NCBI RefSeq assembly: GCF_002160055.1
Contig: NZ_NFJV01000012.1
Coordinates: forward strand, 1 to 64,000
Length of the DNA stretch: 64,000 nucleotides
Direction: 5' to 3'
From: Mediterranea sp. An20
Lineage (GTDB): Bacteria > Bacteroidota > Bacteroidia > Bacteroidales > Bacteroidaceae
A program made the translations under genes and the position numbers. The notes beneath the pieces were generated by a model that was given only the letters and a program-made list of their open reading frames with translations, made no database searches and was not told where the DNA came from. Below, piece after piece: positions 41,638-50,943 of this stretch. Each line of letters begins with the position of its first letter. Positions within the stretch are counted from its first letter, which is position 1.

Positions 41638-43647
41638 ATGAAAGTAATTCGGACGGCTGTATGTGTGTGTCTGTCGTCTTTCTTTCTTACGTTGGAAGCG
41701 CAGGTTCCTTCTGTGTCTTTGTGGGAAGAAAACCTCGAAGAGTTGGCAGAAGAAGCCGACGCTTCCACGTGGGAAGATGAATTGGAAGAATTGTCACACC
41801 GTTTGCACGAGCCTCTTAACTTGAACACTGCCACCCGGGAAGAATTGGAGCAGTTTCCTTTCCTCACTTCTCTTCAGGTGGAAAACATACAGGCATATCT
41901 TTACATTCACGGCCAGATGCAGAGCATTTATGAACTGCAGTTGGTAGAAGAAATGGACAAACGTACCATCGAGCTTTTGAAACCGTTTGTCTGCGTAAAA
42001 CCCGTGGAGGAGGAGAGAGGTTTCCCTGCACTGAAGAACATACTGCGTTATGGCAAACAAGAAGCCCTGGCCCGCTTCGATGTGCCGTTTTATACACGCA
42101 AAGGCTATGAAGAAAACTATTTGGGACCGCCTCTTTACCATTCATTGCGCTATTCTTTCCGCTATGGCGATTATGTGCAGGCAGGCTTTGCTGCTGAAAA
42201 AGATGCGGGAGAACCGTTCTTTGCCTTGCACGACAAGCAGGGATATGATTATTATTCTTACTATTTTCTGCTCAAAAAGCGAGGTTGGCTGAAGACATTG
42301 GCTTTGGGCACGTTCCGCTTGGATTTCGGGCAGGGGCTGGTATTGGGAAACAGCTTCGGGCAGGGTAAATCGTTTTCATTGGCCACATCCGATTATCGTA
42401 GCCGGGGCATCCGCAAACATGGCTCTACGGACGAATACAATTACTTCAGAGGAGCTGCCGTTACGATAGAGGCAGTACGCCGGCTGGAAGTATCGGCTTT
42501 CTATTCGCATCGTGTCATGGATGGCCGGATAGAAGAAGGAAGCATCGTTTCTATTTATAAGACAGGATTGCACCGTACGCAGTCGGAGGCAGACAAACGA
42601 CATACCTTTACCTTGCAACTGGCGGGCGGAAATGTTTCCTGGCAAGGACGCCGCCTGCAAGCGGGACTAACGGGCATTTACTATTTCTTCAATCATCCCT
42701 ACGAACCTGCTTTGCGTGAATATGCCAAATACAATCTGCGCGGCAACCACTTTTATAACATAGGCTTGGATTACCGTTACCGGCTGGGACGTTTTGGGTG
42801 GACGGGCGAGGCTGCATTGGGTAAACGAGGATATGCTTTGTTCAATAGACTGAGTTACGACTTTACTTCCGATTACCGTCTGTTGTTGGTGCATCGTTAT
42901 TACGCACACGATTACTGGGCGATGTTTGCTCATGCCTTTGGCGAAGGAAGCACTCCGCAAAACGAAAACGGCTGGTACCTGGCAGCCGAAATATCACCCT
43001 TTGCCCGCTGGCGTTTCTTTGCCTCGGTTGATTTGTTTTCTTTTCCTTGGTGGAGATACCGCATCAGTAAACCGTCGCAGGGAACAGATTTCCGCTTTCA
43101 GGCGACTTATACCCCCCGCAGGGACTTGCTGCTGTTGGTCAATTATCGTTTCAAGCACCGTGAGCGTGACGTAACAGGAACAGGCGGAGAAGAGATTGTG
43201 TCGACTTTTCATAACAGGGGGCGCTTCCGTCTGACTTATACTCCAGGTGCCTGGAAGTTGCAGACTACGGCAGATTACAATGTCTTCGCCCAGCAGAACT
43301 TGTCTGCCAGCCACGGTTGGCACTGCACCCAATCGGTAGCCTGCACCCTGCCTTGGTTTCCGTTGACATTGTCGGTGCAGGGTACATATTTTGATACGGA
43401 CGATTATGATTCACGTATCTATGTCTACGAGAAAGGGCTGCTTTATACGTTCTATTCTCCTTCTTTTTCAGGGAATGGTTTTCGTTGCTCTGCCCATTTG
43501 CGTTATGACGTGGGAAAAACGCTGATGTTGCTGGCTAAGCTGGGACACACTTGTTATAAGGATCGGGATGAGATAGGTTCCGGAAATGACCTGATACGCA
43601 GCAACCGGAAGACTGACCTACAGATGCAGGTAAGGTTGAAGTTCTGA
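41638..43647 (+). CDS. Helix-hairpin-helix protein with outer-membrane barrel-like body
   Basis: 669 residues with signal peptide (CVCLSSFFLTLEAQ). After an acidic stretch, residues about 55-115 hold a ComEA-like helix-hairpin-helix unit (LNLNTATREELEQFPFLTSLQVENIQAYL and a second half YELQLVEEMDKRTIELLKPFV). The remaining 540 residues alternate aromatic beta strands (YSFRYGDYVQAGFAAEKD, LGTFRLDFGQGLVLGNSFGQG, FRLTYTPGAWKLQTTADYN) and end in LQMQVRLKF, the end of an outer-membrane barrel. This combination is common in Bacteroidetes; DNA uptake has been guessed for such proteins but is not shown. Confidence 0.8.
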   Translation: MKVIRTAVCVCLSSFFLTLEAQVPSVSLWEENLEELAEEADASTWEDELEELSHRLHEPLNLNTATREELEQFPFLTSLQVENIQAYLYIHGQMQSIYELQLVEEMDKRTIELLKPFVCVKPVEEERGFPALKNILRYGKQEALARFDVPFYTRKGYEENYLGPPLYHSLRYSFRYGDYVQAGFAAEKDAGEPFFALHDKQGYDYYSYYFLLKKRGWLKTLALGTFRLDFGQGLVLGNSFGQGKSFSLATSDYRSRGIRKHGSTDEYNYFRGAAVTIEAVRRLEVSAFYSHRVMDGRIEEGSIVSIYKTGLHRTQSEADKRHTFTLQLAGGNVSWQGRRLQAGLTGIYYFFNHPYEPALREYAKYNLRGNHFYNIGLDYRYRLGRFGWTGEAALGKRGYALFNRLSYDFTSDYRLLLVHRYYAHDYWAMFAHAFGEGSTPQNENGWYLAAEISPFARWRFFASVDLFSFPWWRYRISKPSQGTDFRFQATYTPRRDLLLLVNYRFKHRERDVTGTGGEEIVSTFHNRGRFRLTYTPGAWKLQTTADYNVFAQQNLSASHGWHCTQSVACTLPWFPLTLSVQGTYFDTDDYDSRIYVYEKGLLYTFYSPSFSGNGFRCSAHLRYDVGKTLMLLAKLGHTCYKDRDEIGSGNDLIRSNRKTDLQMQVRLKF

Positions 43648-43749
43648 CACAAGACCCGGCTGGAAAATGTCCCGTCGGCTTTCTGCTTTTTCTGTTGGAG
43701 GTTCAGTATAAAACCCTTATTTTTGTCGCAAGAATAAAACTTTGTAATT

Positions 43750-44523
43750 ATGACTGTCATTTATCCGTCTCCCATTTTCGGACCAGTACACTCCCGTCGT
43801 CTGGGAGTTTCTTTGGGAATCAACCTGATGCCTGCTGATGGCAAATTGTGTACGTTCAATTGTATTTATTGCGAATGTGGTTTCAACGAAGATTTCCGCC
43901 CTAAGTTGCCGCGCCCCACCCGCGAAGAAGTACGTACAGCTTTAGAAGCCCGTTTGCAGGACATGCGGCAAAACGGTCCTGCACCCGATGTGCTGACTTT
44001 TGCCGGCAACGGAGAGCCGACAGCGCATCCGCATTTTCCTGAAATCATTGAGGATACCTTGGCACTGCGCGATAAGTATTTTCCTCAAGCCAAGGTAAGT
44101 GTGCTGAGCAATTCTACCTTCATACATAAACCCGCAGTGTTTGCCGCTTTGCAGAAGATAGACAATAACATTCTGAAGCTGGACACGGTGGATGAGGAAT
44201 ACATCCGGACACTCGACCGCCCGTCTGGGCATTATTCGGTAGAGGCCATCATCGAAGGAATGAAAGCGTTTCACGGTCATTGCATCATTCAGACCATGTT
44301 CTTGAAAGGAGAATATCGGGGGCGTGACATGGACAATACGACCGACCGCTTCGTATTACCTTGGCTGGAACGGGTGAAAGAGGTGGCTCCTCGCCAGGTG
44401 ATGATTTATACCATCGACCGCGAAACTCCCGACCATGACCTGCGCAAGGCGTCGCACGAGGAGCTGGACCGTATCGGTAATTTGGTGCGTGAGGCTGGCT
44501 TGGAGGTAAGTGTATCGTATTGA
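43750..44523 (+). CDS. Radical SAM protein (possible Fe-S/glycyl-radical activator-like)
   Basis: 257 residues. The cluster motif CTFNCIYCECG (Cys 35, 39 and 42 of CxxxCxxC) opens a compact radical SAM domain; LTFAGNGEPTAHPHF is the GGE-like motif and SVLSNSTF, LDTVDEEYIRTLDRP and GHCIIQTMFLKGEYRG continue the barrel. The opening YPSPIFGPVHSRRLGVSLGINLMP is typical of a widespread archaeal/bacterial group of unknown reaction. Nothing in the neighbourhood suggests a substrate. Confidence 0.88.
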   Translation: MTVIYPSPIFGPVHSRRLGVSLGINLMPADGKLCTFNCIYCECGFNEDFRPKLPRPTREEVRTALEARLQDMRQNGPAPDVLTFAGNGEPTAHPHFPEIIEDTLALRDKYFPQAKVSVLSNSTFIHKPAVFAALQKIDNNILKLDTVDEEYIRTLDRPSGHYSVEAIIEGMKAFHGHCIIQTMFLKGEYRGRDMDNTTDRFVLPWLERVKEVAPRQVMIYTIDRETPDHDLRKASHEELDRIGNLVREAGLEVSVSY

Positions 44524-44653
44524 TTAGGTCTGAAATTCTGCCGGTCTGTTTCCGGACTTCTTATCTGCTTATGGATTAAGCGTTTTCCTATTTGTTAGAC
44601 AGAGCGTTGCAGAGACACTAAGTGCTCCATGATTGGCTGCAAGAAAACATCAG

Positions 44654-44708
44654 AGCGTTTACAGAGGAGGCTTTGCCGTGTAGGGCATTCCTCTTTTCTG
44701 TAAACGCT
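44654..44708. terminator. Long hairpin between the radical SAM and MBL genes
   Basis: AGCGTTTACAGA (44654-44665) pairs exactly with TCTGTAAACGCT (44697-44708); inside, GGAGG pairs with CCTC. It lies between convergent genes, so a bidirectional terminator is likely although the T-run is weak. Confidence 0.55.
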
Positions 44709-44767
44709 GTAGACTTTTTGCCTTTGTGGCTCTGTGTTTGCTATCAAACCGTTAGGGTGTTTACCCA

Positions 44768-45601
44768 TTATTTATAGAGAGCTTTGCCCAACTCTTCCAG
44801 GCCAGTTTCTCCCGGCAGACCGGGGAAAGCTTCTTTCATGGCATTCACAAAAGTTTGTGCGGTACGGTTGTCTTCAAACACTTCTTTCATCTTATTCAGG
44901 TAGGCGATTTTGAATTCTACCGCATCGCGTTGTGCTGCACCGCCGTGTCCACCGATAAACAATTCCGCTTTCGACGCCAATGAGTTTTCCGCTTCGGCAA
45001 TTTCCGCGTCAATGGCAGCCGGTGATGAAACCTGCAGGTGACTGACATGTGCTTTGGCCGGAGTCCAGTGTGTATAATAGACTTTGCCGCCTATGAGGAT
45101 GCTTGCGCCCGGAAAATCGGATGCCGCCCCGTGACGGAATTCGAACGAAATGCCTGCCCATGTCTGCGTTGTGCCAAATGCCACTTCCGATGCCTTGCCC
45201 GTAGGCATGTCGGTAAGGGCATCGCCGAATGCTTGTGCAAAACCCTGCATCATGCCGCCATAGATTTCACCTTTCGTAAATGCGGGCATGCCTTCCGCCA
45301 TAACCACCTCGTGGCTACCGGTTCCACCAACATGATAATCGGTGATACGTTTCTCGACCGTTTTGCCTAATTGGGAAAGATAGGCATCAAACTCTGCCAC
45401 ATTGTCTTTGAACAGCGGCTGTTCCATTGTCACGAGCGCATTTTTGCCCTCGATGATGTAGCTTGCATCGCCCAACGCATCGTTGGTGTAATACACATGT
45501 AGTTTGAAATTGCCGAGGTCATGTACCTCAAAATGTCCTTTTGTCTGTGCCATAGCTGTTAATGTTAAGAGGTTGAATAGAATAAATAATACCTTTTTCA
45601 T
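44768..45601 (-). CDS. Exported metallo-beta-lactamase-fold-like protein
   Basis: 277 residues with signal peptide (MKKVLFILFNLLTLTAMAQ). The beta-rich first half (LHVYYTNDALGDASYIIEGKNALVTMEQPLF) and the late GKVYYTHWTPAKAHVSHLQ and ELFIGGHGG resemble MBL-fold hydrolases, but the canonical HxHxDH box is replaced by DYHVGGTGSHEVV, so ordinary two-zinc chemistry is doubtful. It lies in the same leftward unit as the epimerase remnant and next to the HxlR regulator. Confidence 0.7.
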   Translation of the reverse strand: MKKVLFILFNLLTLTAMAQTKGHFEVHDLGNFKLHVYYTNDALGDASYIIEGKNALVTMEQPLFKDNVAEFDAYLSQLGKTVEKRITDYHVGGTGSHEVVMAEGMPAFTKGEIYGGMMQGFAQAFGDALTDMPTGKASEVAFGTTQTWAGISFEFRHGAASDFPGASILIGGKVYYTHWTPAKAHVSHLQVSSPAAIDAEIAEAENSLASKAELFIGGHGGAAQRDAVEFKIAYLNKMKEVFEDNRTAQTFVNAMKEAFPGLPGETGLEELGKALYK

Positions 45602-45638
45602 TGTTTACGGTTTTCTTGTGATGATACGATTGAGTTTC

Positions 45639-45857
45639 TTAATATCCGATGGTAAAGCGCTCGTAGTGGTGTTTGGGAGTCTCCAGTTCATCTACCATAA
45701 GCTTTGCAACTGCCAGGTTGGAATTCGATACGCCTATTTTGTCGGGATTGCGTACAACAGCTGTCACTTTGTGGCCTCTTGCCAACAGTTCGTTCAGGAG
45801 GGCGGTTCCGACGAATCCGCTCGCTCCAATCAATGTTACATTCTTCATGTCCTTCAT
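45639..45857 (-). pseudogene. NAD(P)H-binding epimerase-like gene with internal deletion
   Basis: 72 residues. The N-terminus (KNVTLIGASGFVGTALLNELLARGHKVTAVVRNPDKI) is the Rossmann start of NmrA/YwnB-type NAD(P)-binding proteins, normally about 210 residues. The last residues (MVDELETPKHHYERFTIGY) match the normal C-terminus of the same family. About 140 central residues are missing without loss of frame, so this is an in-frame deletion remnant that should not fold as the enzyme. First gene after the divergent HxlR regulator. Confidence 0.75.
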
Positions 45858-45908
45858 TGTTTAATGAGTTTATTACTTACTAAAAGTGTCTTTGTTTCCT
45901 TTACGCTG

Positions 45909-45916
45909 CAAAAGTA
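45909..45916 (-). promoter_or_regulatory. -7 element (TACTTTTG) of the epimerase remnant/MBL unit
   Basis: TACTTTTG on the minus strand, 52 bp before ATG 45857. Between it and the HxlR promoter an inverted pair AAGTTT..AAACTT (about 45926-45966) could be an operator. Confidence 0.45.
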
Positions 45917-46052
45917 GCAAGAGAAGTTTAGATGCACAAGAAGGCACTTGAACATCAGAAACTTACGTCGAAGTAACCATTGTTGGATATAAGCTGTTTA
46001 CAAGCAAAAAATTTTTTGAAAAAAGTTTCTTGCTACTCAAAAGGTATTTACT

Positions 46053-46060
46053 TACCTTTG
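46053..46060 (+). promoter_or_regulatory. -7 element (TACCTTTG) of the HxlR gene
   Basis: The box ends 26 bp before ATG 46087. The regulator and the leftward unit are transcribed divergently from a shared 229-bp region, the usual HxlR arrangement. Confidence 0.55.
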
Positions 46061-46086
46061 TAGAGTAATTTGAAATACATTGTATT

Positions 46087-46461
46087 ATGGATAGAACGAT
46101 GATAGAAGATGCATTCTTCCCAGATTGTCCCATACGGAATATTCTGGCAAAACTCTGCAACAAGTGGTCGCTTTTAGTTATATACACGCTGAACAAGGCA
46201 GATAAGACAACGGTACGTTTCAAGGAATTGCAGCGCGAAATACCCGACATATCGCAGAAGATGCTGACGGTAACCCTGCGCACGTTGGAGGATGATGGTT
46301 ATGTGACCCGTACCGTATATCCGGAAGTGCCTCCAAGGGTAGAATATGCACTGACATCACGTGCTCATTCTCTGCTCCCGCACATCAATGCGCTGATAGG
46401 TTGGGCTTTGGAGAATAAAGATGCTATTATAAGCGACAGAAAGAAGGCCAGTGAAAGGTGA
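46087..46461 (+). CDS. HxlR family winged-helix transcriptional regulator
   Basis: 124 residues, the full length of the family. CPIRNILAKLCNKWSLLVIYTL is the N-terminal part with Cys-14, the position of the redox-sensing Cys in YodB/HypR-like members; RFKELQREIPDISQKMLTVTLRTLEDDGYVTRTVY is the winged helix with the recognition helix. It probably controls the divergent epimerase-remnant/MBL unit in response to electrophilic or oxidative stress, by analogy with relatives. Its target gene is decayed. Confidence 0.9.
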   Translation: MDRTMIEDAFFPDCPIRNILAKLCNKWSLLVIYTLNKADKTTVRFKELQREIPDISQKMLTVTLRTLEDDGYVTRTVYPEVPPRVEYALTSRAHSLLPHINALIGWALENKDAIISDRKKASER

Positions 46462-46594
46462 TACGCGCCTGTATGAGGGGTGGGGCAGGTGATTTTGTTG
46501 TATAGCATCGGAAAGCGAAGTCATTTGTCGGTTCCGTTTTCTGTGATAGTATGTGTTTGTAAATCAGCATATTGATTCTAAGGTATAAGGAGCC

Positions 46595-46663
46595 TGCTTC
46601 CGAGCCTTTGGCAGTTTGTTTCTCATAGCTTGGCCATGTGCTTCCAAGCCTTTGGCAGTTTGT
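46595..46663. repeat. Degenerate 22-bp-period repeat between HxlR and lpdA genes
   Basis: A 25-bp segment beginning TGCTTCC(G/A)AGCCTTTGGC occurs at 46595-46619 and again, one base different, at 46639-46663, exactly 44 bp (two periods) later. The rest of the 46462-46804 gap holds no gene; TATCTTGC near 46772 is a weak candidate -7 box for lpdA. Confidence 0.55.
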
Positions 46664-46804
46664 CGCTGAGTGTTGTCGGGATGCAATCTGCCTGCCGTGC
46701 CTTGGTGAGATGCTGCATCAAATAATCATTTAAATCATCGTGTCTCTTTCCTGCGGACGAAAATAATTTCGTATCTTGCGGCCAAATTTTAAAACAGAAT
46801 ATCC

Positions 46805-48160
46805 ATGAAATATCAAGTTGCCATTATCGGCGGAGGCCCTGCGGGTTATACGGCCGCCGAAGCCGCCGGACGGGCGGGACTCAGTGTTGTGTTGTTTGAG
46901 AAACGTGCCTTGGGCGGTGTCTGCCTCAACGAAGGCTGTATCCCTACCAAGACTCTGCTCTATTCGGCCAAGGTGTTCGACACGGCCCGCCATGCGCAGA
47001 AGTATGCCGTTGCCACTGCCGAACCTTCTTTCGACCTTGCCAAAATCATTGCCCGCAAGCAGAAGGTGGTGCGCAAGCTGGTGCTTGGCATCAAGTCTAA
47101 GCTGACAGGTTGCGGTGTGCATATCGTGACAGGCGAGGCTGTGATTGCCGACAAGAATCATGTGCAGTGCGGCGAAGAGGTGTACGAATGCGACAATCTG
47201 CTGCTCTGCACCGGCTCCGAGACGTTCATTCCGCCCATCCCCGGTGTGGAGAGTGTGCCATATTGGACACACCGCGATGCCTTGGACAGCAAGACGTTGC
47301 CGCAGTCGCTCATTATCGTGGGCGGCGGTGTCATTGGCATGGAGTTTGCTTCTTTCTTCAACAGTTTAGGCACCCAAGTGACGGTGGTCGAAATGATGGA
47401 CGAGATTTTGGGAGGTATGGACCGCGAACTGTCCGCCTTGCTTCGTGCAGATTATGCCAAGCGCGGCATCACGTTCCTCACTTCCACCAAGGTCGTTTCA
47501 TTGGAAGGCGATGAACAGGCTGTGCGTGTGGCTGTAGAGAATGCCGGCGGTCCTGCTGTGCTCGAAGCCGAAAAAGTATTGCTCAGTGTAGGACGTCGTC
47601 CCGTCACGAAAGGTTTCGGGCTGGAAAATCTGGACTTGCAGAAGACGGAGCGCGGACAGCTCTGTGTGGACAGCCACATGCAGACCTCCGTGTCTGGCGT
47701 ATATGCCTGCGGCGACCTGACAGGCTTCTCTCTGCTGGCTCATACAGCTGTGCGTGAAGCCGAAGTGGCTGTGCACCATATTGCGGGCGTTGCCGATGAA
47801 ATGTCCTATCGCGCCATTCCCGGTGTGGTTTATACCAACCCGGAGATTGCCGGGGTGGGAGAGACCGAGGAATCCTTGCAGCGCAAAGGCATCGCTTGTC
47901 GCACGGTGAAGCTTCCAATGGCTTATTCGGGCCGTTTTGTGGCAGAGAATGAGGGCGTGAACGGTGTCTGCAAGCTCATTCTCGGTGAAAATGATGTCAT
48001 CTTGGGCGCACATGTCTTGGGCAATCCGGCTTCGGAAATCATTACTCTGGCAGGCATGACCATTTCCTTAGGGTTGACTGCGGGACAGTGGGCACGCATG
48101 GTCTTCCCGCATCCTACAGTGGGCGAGATATTCAAGGAAGCTTGTGCAGAATCCCGTTAG
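46805..48160 (+). CDS. lpdA: Dihydrolipoyl dehydrogenase
   Basis: 451 residues. E3 flavoenzyme: reoxidises the lipoyl group of 2-oxoacid dehydrogenase or glycine-cleavage complexes with NAD. FAD-binding GGGPAG (9-14), redox disulfide Cys-40/Cys-45 in GGVCLNEGCIPTKT, NAD-binding IIVGGGVIGMEFA, ACGDLTG, and the C-terminal active-site FPHPTVGE are all present. No E1/E2 or gcv genes are adjacent, so its complex cannot be assigned. Confidence 0.95.
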   Translation: MKYQVAIIGGGPAGYTAAEAAGRAGLSVVLFEKRALGGVCLNEGCIPTKTLLYSAKVFDTARHAQKYAVATAEPSFDLAKIIARKQKVVRKLVLGIKSKLTGCGVHIVTGEAVIADKNHVQCGEEVYECDNLLLCTGSETFIPPIPGVESVPYWTHRDALDSKTLPQSLIIVGGGVIGMEFASFFNSLGTQVTVVEMMDEILGGMDRELSALLRADYAKRGITFLTSTKVVSLEGDEQAVRVAVENAGGPAVLEAEKVLLSVGRRPVTKGFGLENLDLQKTERGQLCVDSHMQTSVSGVYACGDLTGFSLLAHTAVREAEVAVHHIAGVADEMSYRAIPGVVYTNPEIAGVGETEESLQRKGIACRTVKLPMAYSGRFVAENEGVNGVCKLILGENDVILGAHVLGNPASEIITLAGMTISLGLTAGQWARMVFPHPTVGEIFKEACAESR

Positions 48161-48264
48161 ATTGCGGGTTATGTTCCAGAAGATAATGGAGCAGTGTGCC
48201 GTCTGACAGTTGTCTGTTGACGGCACTACATATATATAGTGAGTAAAAAATAAGGTAATAACTT

Positions 48265-49479
48265 ATGAAGAAACAGCTTTTCGGCGGCTTGTGTGGTGCC
48301 GCTATGTGGCTTATCTCCTGCGGTCCTTCGGTACCGGGGAATGAGTATCGGATAGAAGGTACGCTGACGGGCGTGCCGGACAGTACGGTCATCAGTCTTT
48401 TACGCGATAACGGCGACCTGTTGGAGATGATGCAATGCGATACGGTTGCAGGGGGGCATTTTACTTTCAGCGATACTCTCTCTGCCACCCGGAAATTTTA
48501 TTTATTATGCATTGCTCCGGGTTTTCCCAGCAGTTACCTTACTGTATGGGTGGCACCCGGAGAAAAGGTAGAAGTGACGGGTAATGACAAACTGATTAAC
48601 TTATGGGAGGTGCGGAGCAACCTGCCCGAACAGGTGGAACAGAACCGTTTTGCCGACTGTACCCGCAACCTGCTTCGTCAGCAGGTGTTGTGCGACCTTC
48701 AACGCGACAGCCTCGTGCAGATGTTGAAGGATGCACAACAGCATGGCGCAATGGATGTGCCTGCCTTTCAGCAGTTGAAAAGCCGGATTGATTCGTTGAT
48801 GCGTCTCTCTTTCCAGTTGGAGTACCAGAAAGCGCAGCGCACGGTAGAGTGCCTGCAGACGGCTCCTTTTTCGCAAGTTTGGATGGATGAATTGGAGATG
48901 CAGGCCATGATGTTGGGCAATGCTCCGGATTATGACTTCCTCCATGATTTCCTGACGTTGGAAAAACCGCTGAAGGAGCTTTATGCTACCCTACCAGACT
49001 CTGTACGGCAGACGACAGACGGGCAGCGCATTTATAACCTGCTTTATCCGGTACAGACAGTAGGGGTGGGCGATGAAATGGTTGACGGCACCTTGTATGA
49101 CACTGAAGGGCAAGAGCGCCACCTGGCCGAGTTCAAAGGGCGCTACATCTTGCTGGACTTCTGGAGCCAGGGATGCGGTCCCTGCGTGCAGTCCATCCCT
49201 GAACTGGAGAAGATAAGTGACGACTATGCCGACTGTCTGACTGTTGTCAGCATTTCGTCCGATCCCAAAGACCTATGGCTGGAATTCCTGAAAAAGAAAG
49301 GCTTGAAAGGCAATCAATGGAATGAGTTGCGTAACGATGCAAGCGGGTTGGCGGCAGCTTATAATGTGCATGGCATCCCCCATTATGTCCTCATTGCGCC
49401 CGACGGAAAGGTGCAGGATGTCTGGAACGGTTACGGGAAAGGCTCTTTGGAACGAACTATAAAGAAGCATCTGCCATGA
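48265..49479 (+). CDS. TlpA-like thioredoxin-fold lipoprotein with DUF4369
   Basis: 404 residues. Lipoprotein signal (LCGAAMWLISCGPS). Residues about 25-120 are a DUF4369-like beta domain (YRIEGTLTGVPDSTVISLLRDNGD), then a helical middle, then a thioredoxin domain with the active CxxC as CGPC (Cys-304/307 in FWSQGCGPCVQS), DASGLAAAYNVHGIPHYVLIAPDGKV. Such proteins act as thiol-disulfide oxidoreductases in the periplasm of Bacteroidetes. Its stop overlaps the start of the PBP4-like gene by 4 bp (ATGA). Confidence 0.9.
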   Translation: MKKQLFGGLCGAAMWLISCGPSVPGNEYRIEGTLTGVPDSTVISLLRDNGDLLEMMQCDTVAGGHFTFSDTLSATRKFYLLCIAPGFPSSYLTVWVAPGEKVEVTGNDKLINLWEVRSNLPEQVEQNRFADCTRNLLRQQVLCDLQRDSLVQMLKDAQQHGAMDVPAFQQLKSRIDSLMRLSFQLEYQKAQRTVECLQTAPFSQVWMDELEMQAMMLGNAPDYDFLHDFLTLEKPLKELYATLPDSVRQTTDGQRIYNLLYPVQTVGVGDEMVDGTLYDTEGQERHLAEFKGRYILLDFWSQGCGPCVQSIPELEKISDDYADCLTVVSISSDPKDLWLEFLKKKGLKGNQWNELRNDASGLAAAYNVHGIPHYVLIAPDGKVQDVWNGYGKGSLERTIKKHLP

Positions 49480-50930
49480 AAATCGCAGTACTTATAGGAC
49501 TTTTATTGTTCTGTTTGCCCGGATTCTCTTGGGCTGCAGCATCCGGCGACAGTCTGTTGGCCGCTCATCTCGATTCTTTGGTAGAGCATCGTCTGCCCAA
49601 GGGCTCTGACGTTGGTTTGTCTGTCTATGACCTTACGGCAAACCGGATGCTTTATGAGTATCAGGCCGACCATTTGTCGCGTCCTGCCTCTACGATGAAA
49701 CTTGTTACTGCCATCACGGCTTTGTCACAGCCTGAGTTCGATGAGCCTTTCCGCACCGAAGTCTGGGCCCGCGGACGGGTAGTGGCCGACACGCTCTACG
49801 GCGACTTGTATGTGGTGGGCGGTTTCGACCCGGAATTTACCGATGAGAATCTAGATTCGCTGGTGGCTGCTGTGGCACGTGCTCCTTTCTCTGTGGTAAA
49901 AGGTCGCATCTTGGGCGATGTTTCCATGAAAGATTCCCTGTATTGGGGCAGCGGCTGGTTGTGGGATGACAATCCGGCTTCCTTCCAGCCCTATCTTTCT
50001 CCTCTGATGCTCGACAAAGGAGTAGTGACGGTCACTGTGTCTCCTGCCGCCCAGGGCGAACCCGCTACGGTAACGGTCAGTCCCGTTTCTTCCTATTACC
50101 GGATAGTGAACCGAAGCCGGAGCCGTATGCCGTCGGCTGGTCCTTTGCGTATCACACGCCCTTGGATGCAGAATAGCAACGACCTCCTTATCACCGGCAA
50201 TGTTACCCGCAAGGAAGCACGCACCCTGAATCTTTATGCTTCACAAGACTTCTTCATGCACACTTTTGCCGAACGTCTTCGTGCCGCAGGGATGTCCTGC
50301 CTGTCCCCGGCAGACAGTCTGACGGGTGATTCAGCCTCCGGCTATGCTTTCGGACAACTGGTGCGCGACAGCCTCTGCACACTGCTGGCTTCGCATGCCA
50401 CACCTGCCCAAAAGGTGCTGGACGAGATGATGAAAGAGAGCGACAACCTCAACGCCGAAGCTGTGTTCTACCGTTTAGGGGCCCATTACACGTCTCATCG
50501 TCCGGTACGTGCCCGCGATGCCCAGAAGGCCGTGCGCGAGTTGATAAAGCGTGTGGGACATAATCCGCTGGATTTCCGTCTGTCCGACGGTTGCGGCCTT
50601 TCGCATTACGACTATATATCGCCTGCCCTGTTGGTGTCGTTTTTGCGTTATGCCTATTCAAACACCGACATTTTCCGCAAGCTTTATAAGGCTTTGCCCG
50701 TGGCGGGCGTAGACGGTACGCTGAAGCATCGCATGGGCCGGAGTAAGTCTGCCTGTCGCAACGTGCATGCCAAGACCGGCTCCTATACCGGCATCAATTG
50801 TCTGTCTGGTTATTTGCAAGCCCGCAACGGCCATTGGATAGCTTTTGCCATTATGAACCAGAACGTGCTGTCTGGGCGTAAGGCAAGGGCTTTTCAGGAT
50901 GCAGTGTGCGAAGAATTGGCAGATTGGTAA
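49476..50930 (+). CDS. dacB: D-alanyl-D-alanine carboxypeptidase/endopeptidase, PBP4 type (S13)
   Basis: 484 residues with signal peptide (LLLFCLPGFSWAAA). Active-site triads of class C low-mass penicillin-binding proteins are complete: SxxK as STMK (Ser-72, Lys-75), SxN as SDN in KESDNLNAE, and KTG in HAKTGSYTG. It trims or cuts peptidoglycan cross-links in the periplasm. Translationally coupled (ATGA) to the TlpA-like gene. Confidence 0.95.
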   Translation: MKIAVLIGLLLFCLPGFSWAAASGDSLLAAHLDSLVEHRLPKGSDVGLSVYDLTANRMLYEYQADHLSRPASTMKLVTAITALSQPEFDEPFRTEVWARGRVVADTLYGDLYVVGGFDPEFTDENLDSLVAAVARAPFSVVKGRILGDVSMKDSLYWGSGWLWDDNPASFQPYLSPLMLDKGVVTVTVSPAAQGEPATVTVSPVSSYYRIVNRSRSRMPSAGPLRITRPWMQNSNDLLITGNVTRKEARTLNLYASQDFFMHTFAERLRAAGMSCLSPADSLTGDSASGYAFGQLVRDSLCTLLASHATPAQKVLDEMMKESDNLNAEAVFYRLGAHYTSHRPVRARDAQKAVRELIKRVGHNPLDFRLSDGCGLSHYDYISPALLVSFLRYAYSNTDIFRKLYKALPVAGVDGTLKHRMGRSKSACRNVHAKTGSYTGINCLSGYLQARNGHWIAFAIMNQNVLSGRKARAFQDAVCEELADW

Positions 50931-50943
50931 GTGCTGGAACTGG

